A stretch of 64,000 nt of DNA from Sideroxyarcus sp045866275. Lineage in GTDB: Bacteria; Pseudomonadota; Gammaproteobacteria; Burkholderiales; Gallionellaceae. The position numbers were made by a program, and so were the translations under genes. Position 1 is the first letter of the stretch. The number at the start of each line of letters is the position of its first letter. The stretch spans positions 1 through 64,000 of the forward strand of contig BAAFRX010000004.1 of the NCBI GenBank assembly GCA_045866275.1, read 5' to 3'. Of this stretch, positions 63,674 through 64,000 are shown piece by piece. The notes beneath the pieces are model-generated. The model made no database searches and was not told where the DNA came from. It saw only the letters and a list, made by a program, of their open reading frames with translations.

Positions 63674-64000
63674 ATGAACAAAATCAGCCCGCGCCCCTGC
63701 TCCGACCGTCTTGTCCAGCAACTGGTTGCCGGCGGTATTCCGCCCCTGCTGGCACGTCTCTACGCGGCGCGCGGGATCACCGATGCCGGACAACTGGATA
63801 CCGGCCTGCAACGCCTGTTGCCGTTCGCCTTGCTGAAGAATGCCCCGCAGATGGGAGAATTGCTGGCCGACGCCATCGGCGCAGGCAAAAAAATACTGAT
63901 TGTGGCCGACTATGACGCTGATGGCGCGACCGCCTGCGCGGTGGGCGTGCGCGGCTTGACTGCCCTCGGTGCAACAGTGGATTTCATCGTGCCGAACCGT
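63674..64000 (+). CDS. recJ: Single-stranded-DNA-specific exonuclease RecJ, N-terminal part
   Basis: The first 109 residues are present and the gene runs off the right edge. After the short N-terminus (ARLYAARGITDAGQLDTGLQ, RLLPFALLKN) comes the start of the DHH phosphoesterase core with VADYDADGATACAVG (78-92), whose Asp residues bind the catalytic metals, and ALGATVDFIVPNR. The 5'-3' exonuclease works in recombination and mismatch repair. GGAG lies about 13 bases before the ATG. It is divergent from lysC over 107 bases. Confidence 0.95.
   Translation, partial: MNKISPRPCSDRLVQQLVAGGIPPLLARLYAARGITDAGQLDTGLQRLLPFALLKNAPQMGELLADAIGAGKKILIVADYDADGATACAVGVRGLTALGATVDFIVPNR

Overview
The window is one continuous stretch of a GC-rich proteobacterial chromosome with dense housekeeping genes. 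The gene content and the order hfq-hflX-hflK-hflC-DUF2065-hisZ-purA, together with lolC-lolD, a class I ccmABCDEFG(H)I cluster, yhdP/tldD/nitrilase and dctPQM, fit a betaproteobacterium; a Nitrosomonadales/Gallionellaceae-like organism is my best guess, but no taxon marker (rRNA) is present. I see no prophage and no CRISPR array. 

Layout: (1) 1-3014 is the only clear accessory island. It is visibly AT-richer than the rest. It carries the end of an IS3-family element, a 5'-truncated ParB-like protein gene, a predicted PD-(D/E)XK-type nuclease gene, and a convergent C5-cytosine DNA methyltransferase gene just downstream of purL. (2) 3053-9710: purL, with divergent nnrD, a DUF2937 gene, a spermidine-synthase-like gene and a Lys/Ala-rich DUF2934 gene. 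(3) 9736-16632, minus strand: yhdP, nitrilase, tldD, crcB and a PII-like DUF190 gene. (4) 16736-31506: glnE (+), then a long minus-strand run read right to left: RpfE-type gene, cyclic-nucleotide-binding MscS channel, accA, tilS, dctPQM TRAP transporter, uvrB, low-MW tyrosine phosphatase, class III adenylate cyclase. (5) 31582-38635: lolC-lolD, DUF2062, comEC, aspartate aminotransferase and an HDOD gene. (6) 38642-42436: a large gene joining a TolA-like coiled coil to an AsmA-like C-terminus, then a broken IS4-family transposase. (7) 42437-48571: the hfq-to-purA run. (8) 48909-52673: ettA and a divergent asparagine-synthase-family gene that looks like the N-acetylglutaminylglutamine amidotransferase. 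(9) 52763-59843: complete cytochrome c maturation operon, ccmA to ccmI, with an extra small ORF between ccmE and ccmF. (10) 60073-64000: ppiD, tRNA-Arg(ACG), tRNA-Ser(GCT), lysC and the start of recJ. 

Most notable: a short GC-rich palindromic repeat sits in frame inside three conserved enzyme genes (purL, nnrD, asnB-like) and once between genes. A three-gene ParB-like/nuclease/methyltransferase module has been hit by an IS element. A protein combines an unknown N-terminal domain, 28-residue coiled-coil repeats and an AsmA-like domain. A channel gene with an apparently intact cyclic-nucleotide pocket lies about 8 kb from an adenylate cyclase gene. A small ORF in the ccm operon copies the CcmE tail.
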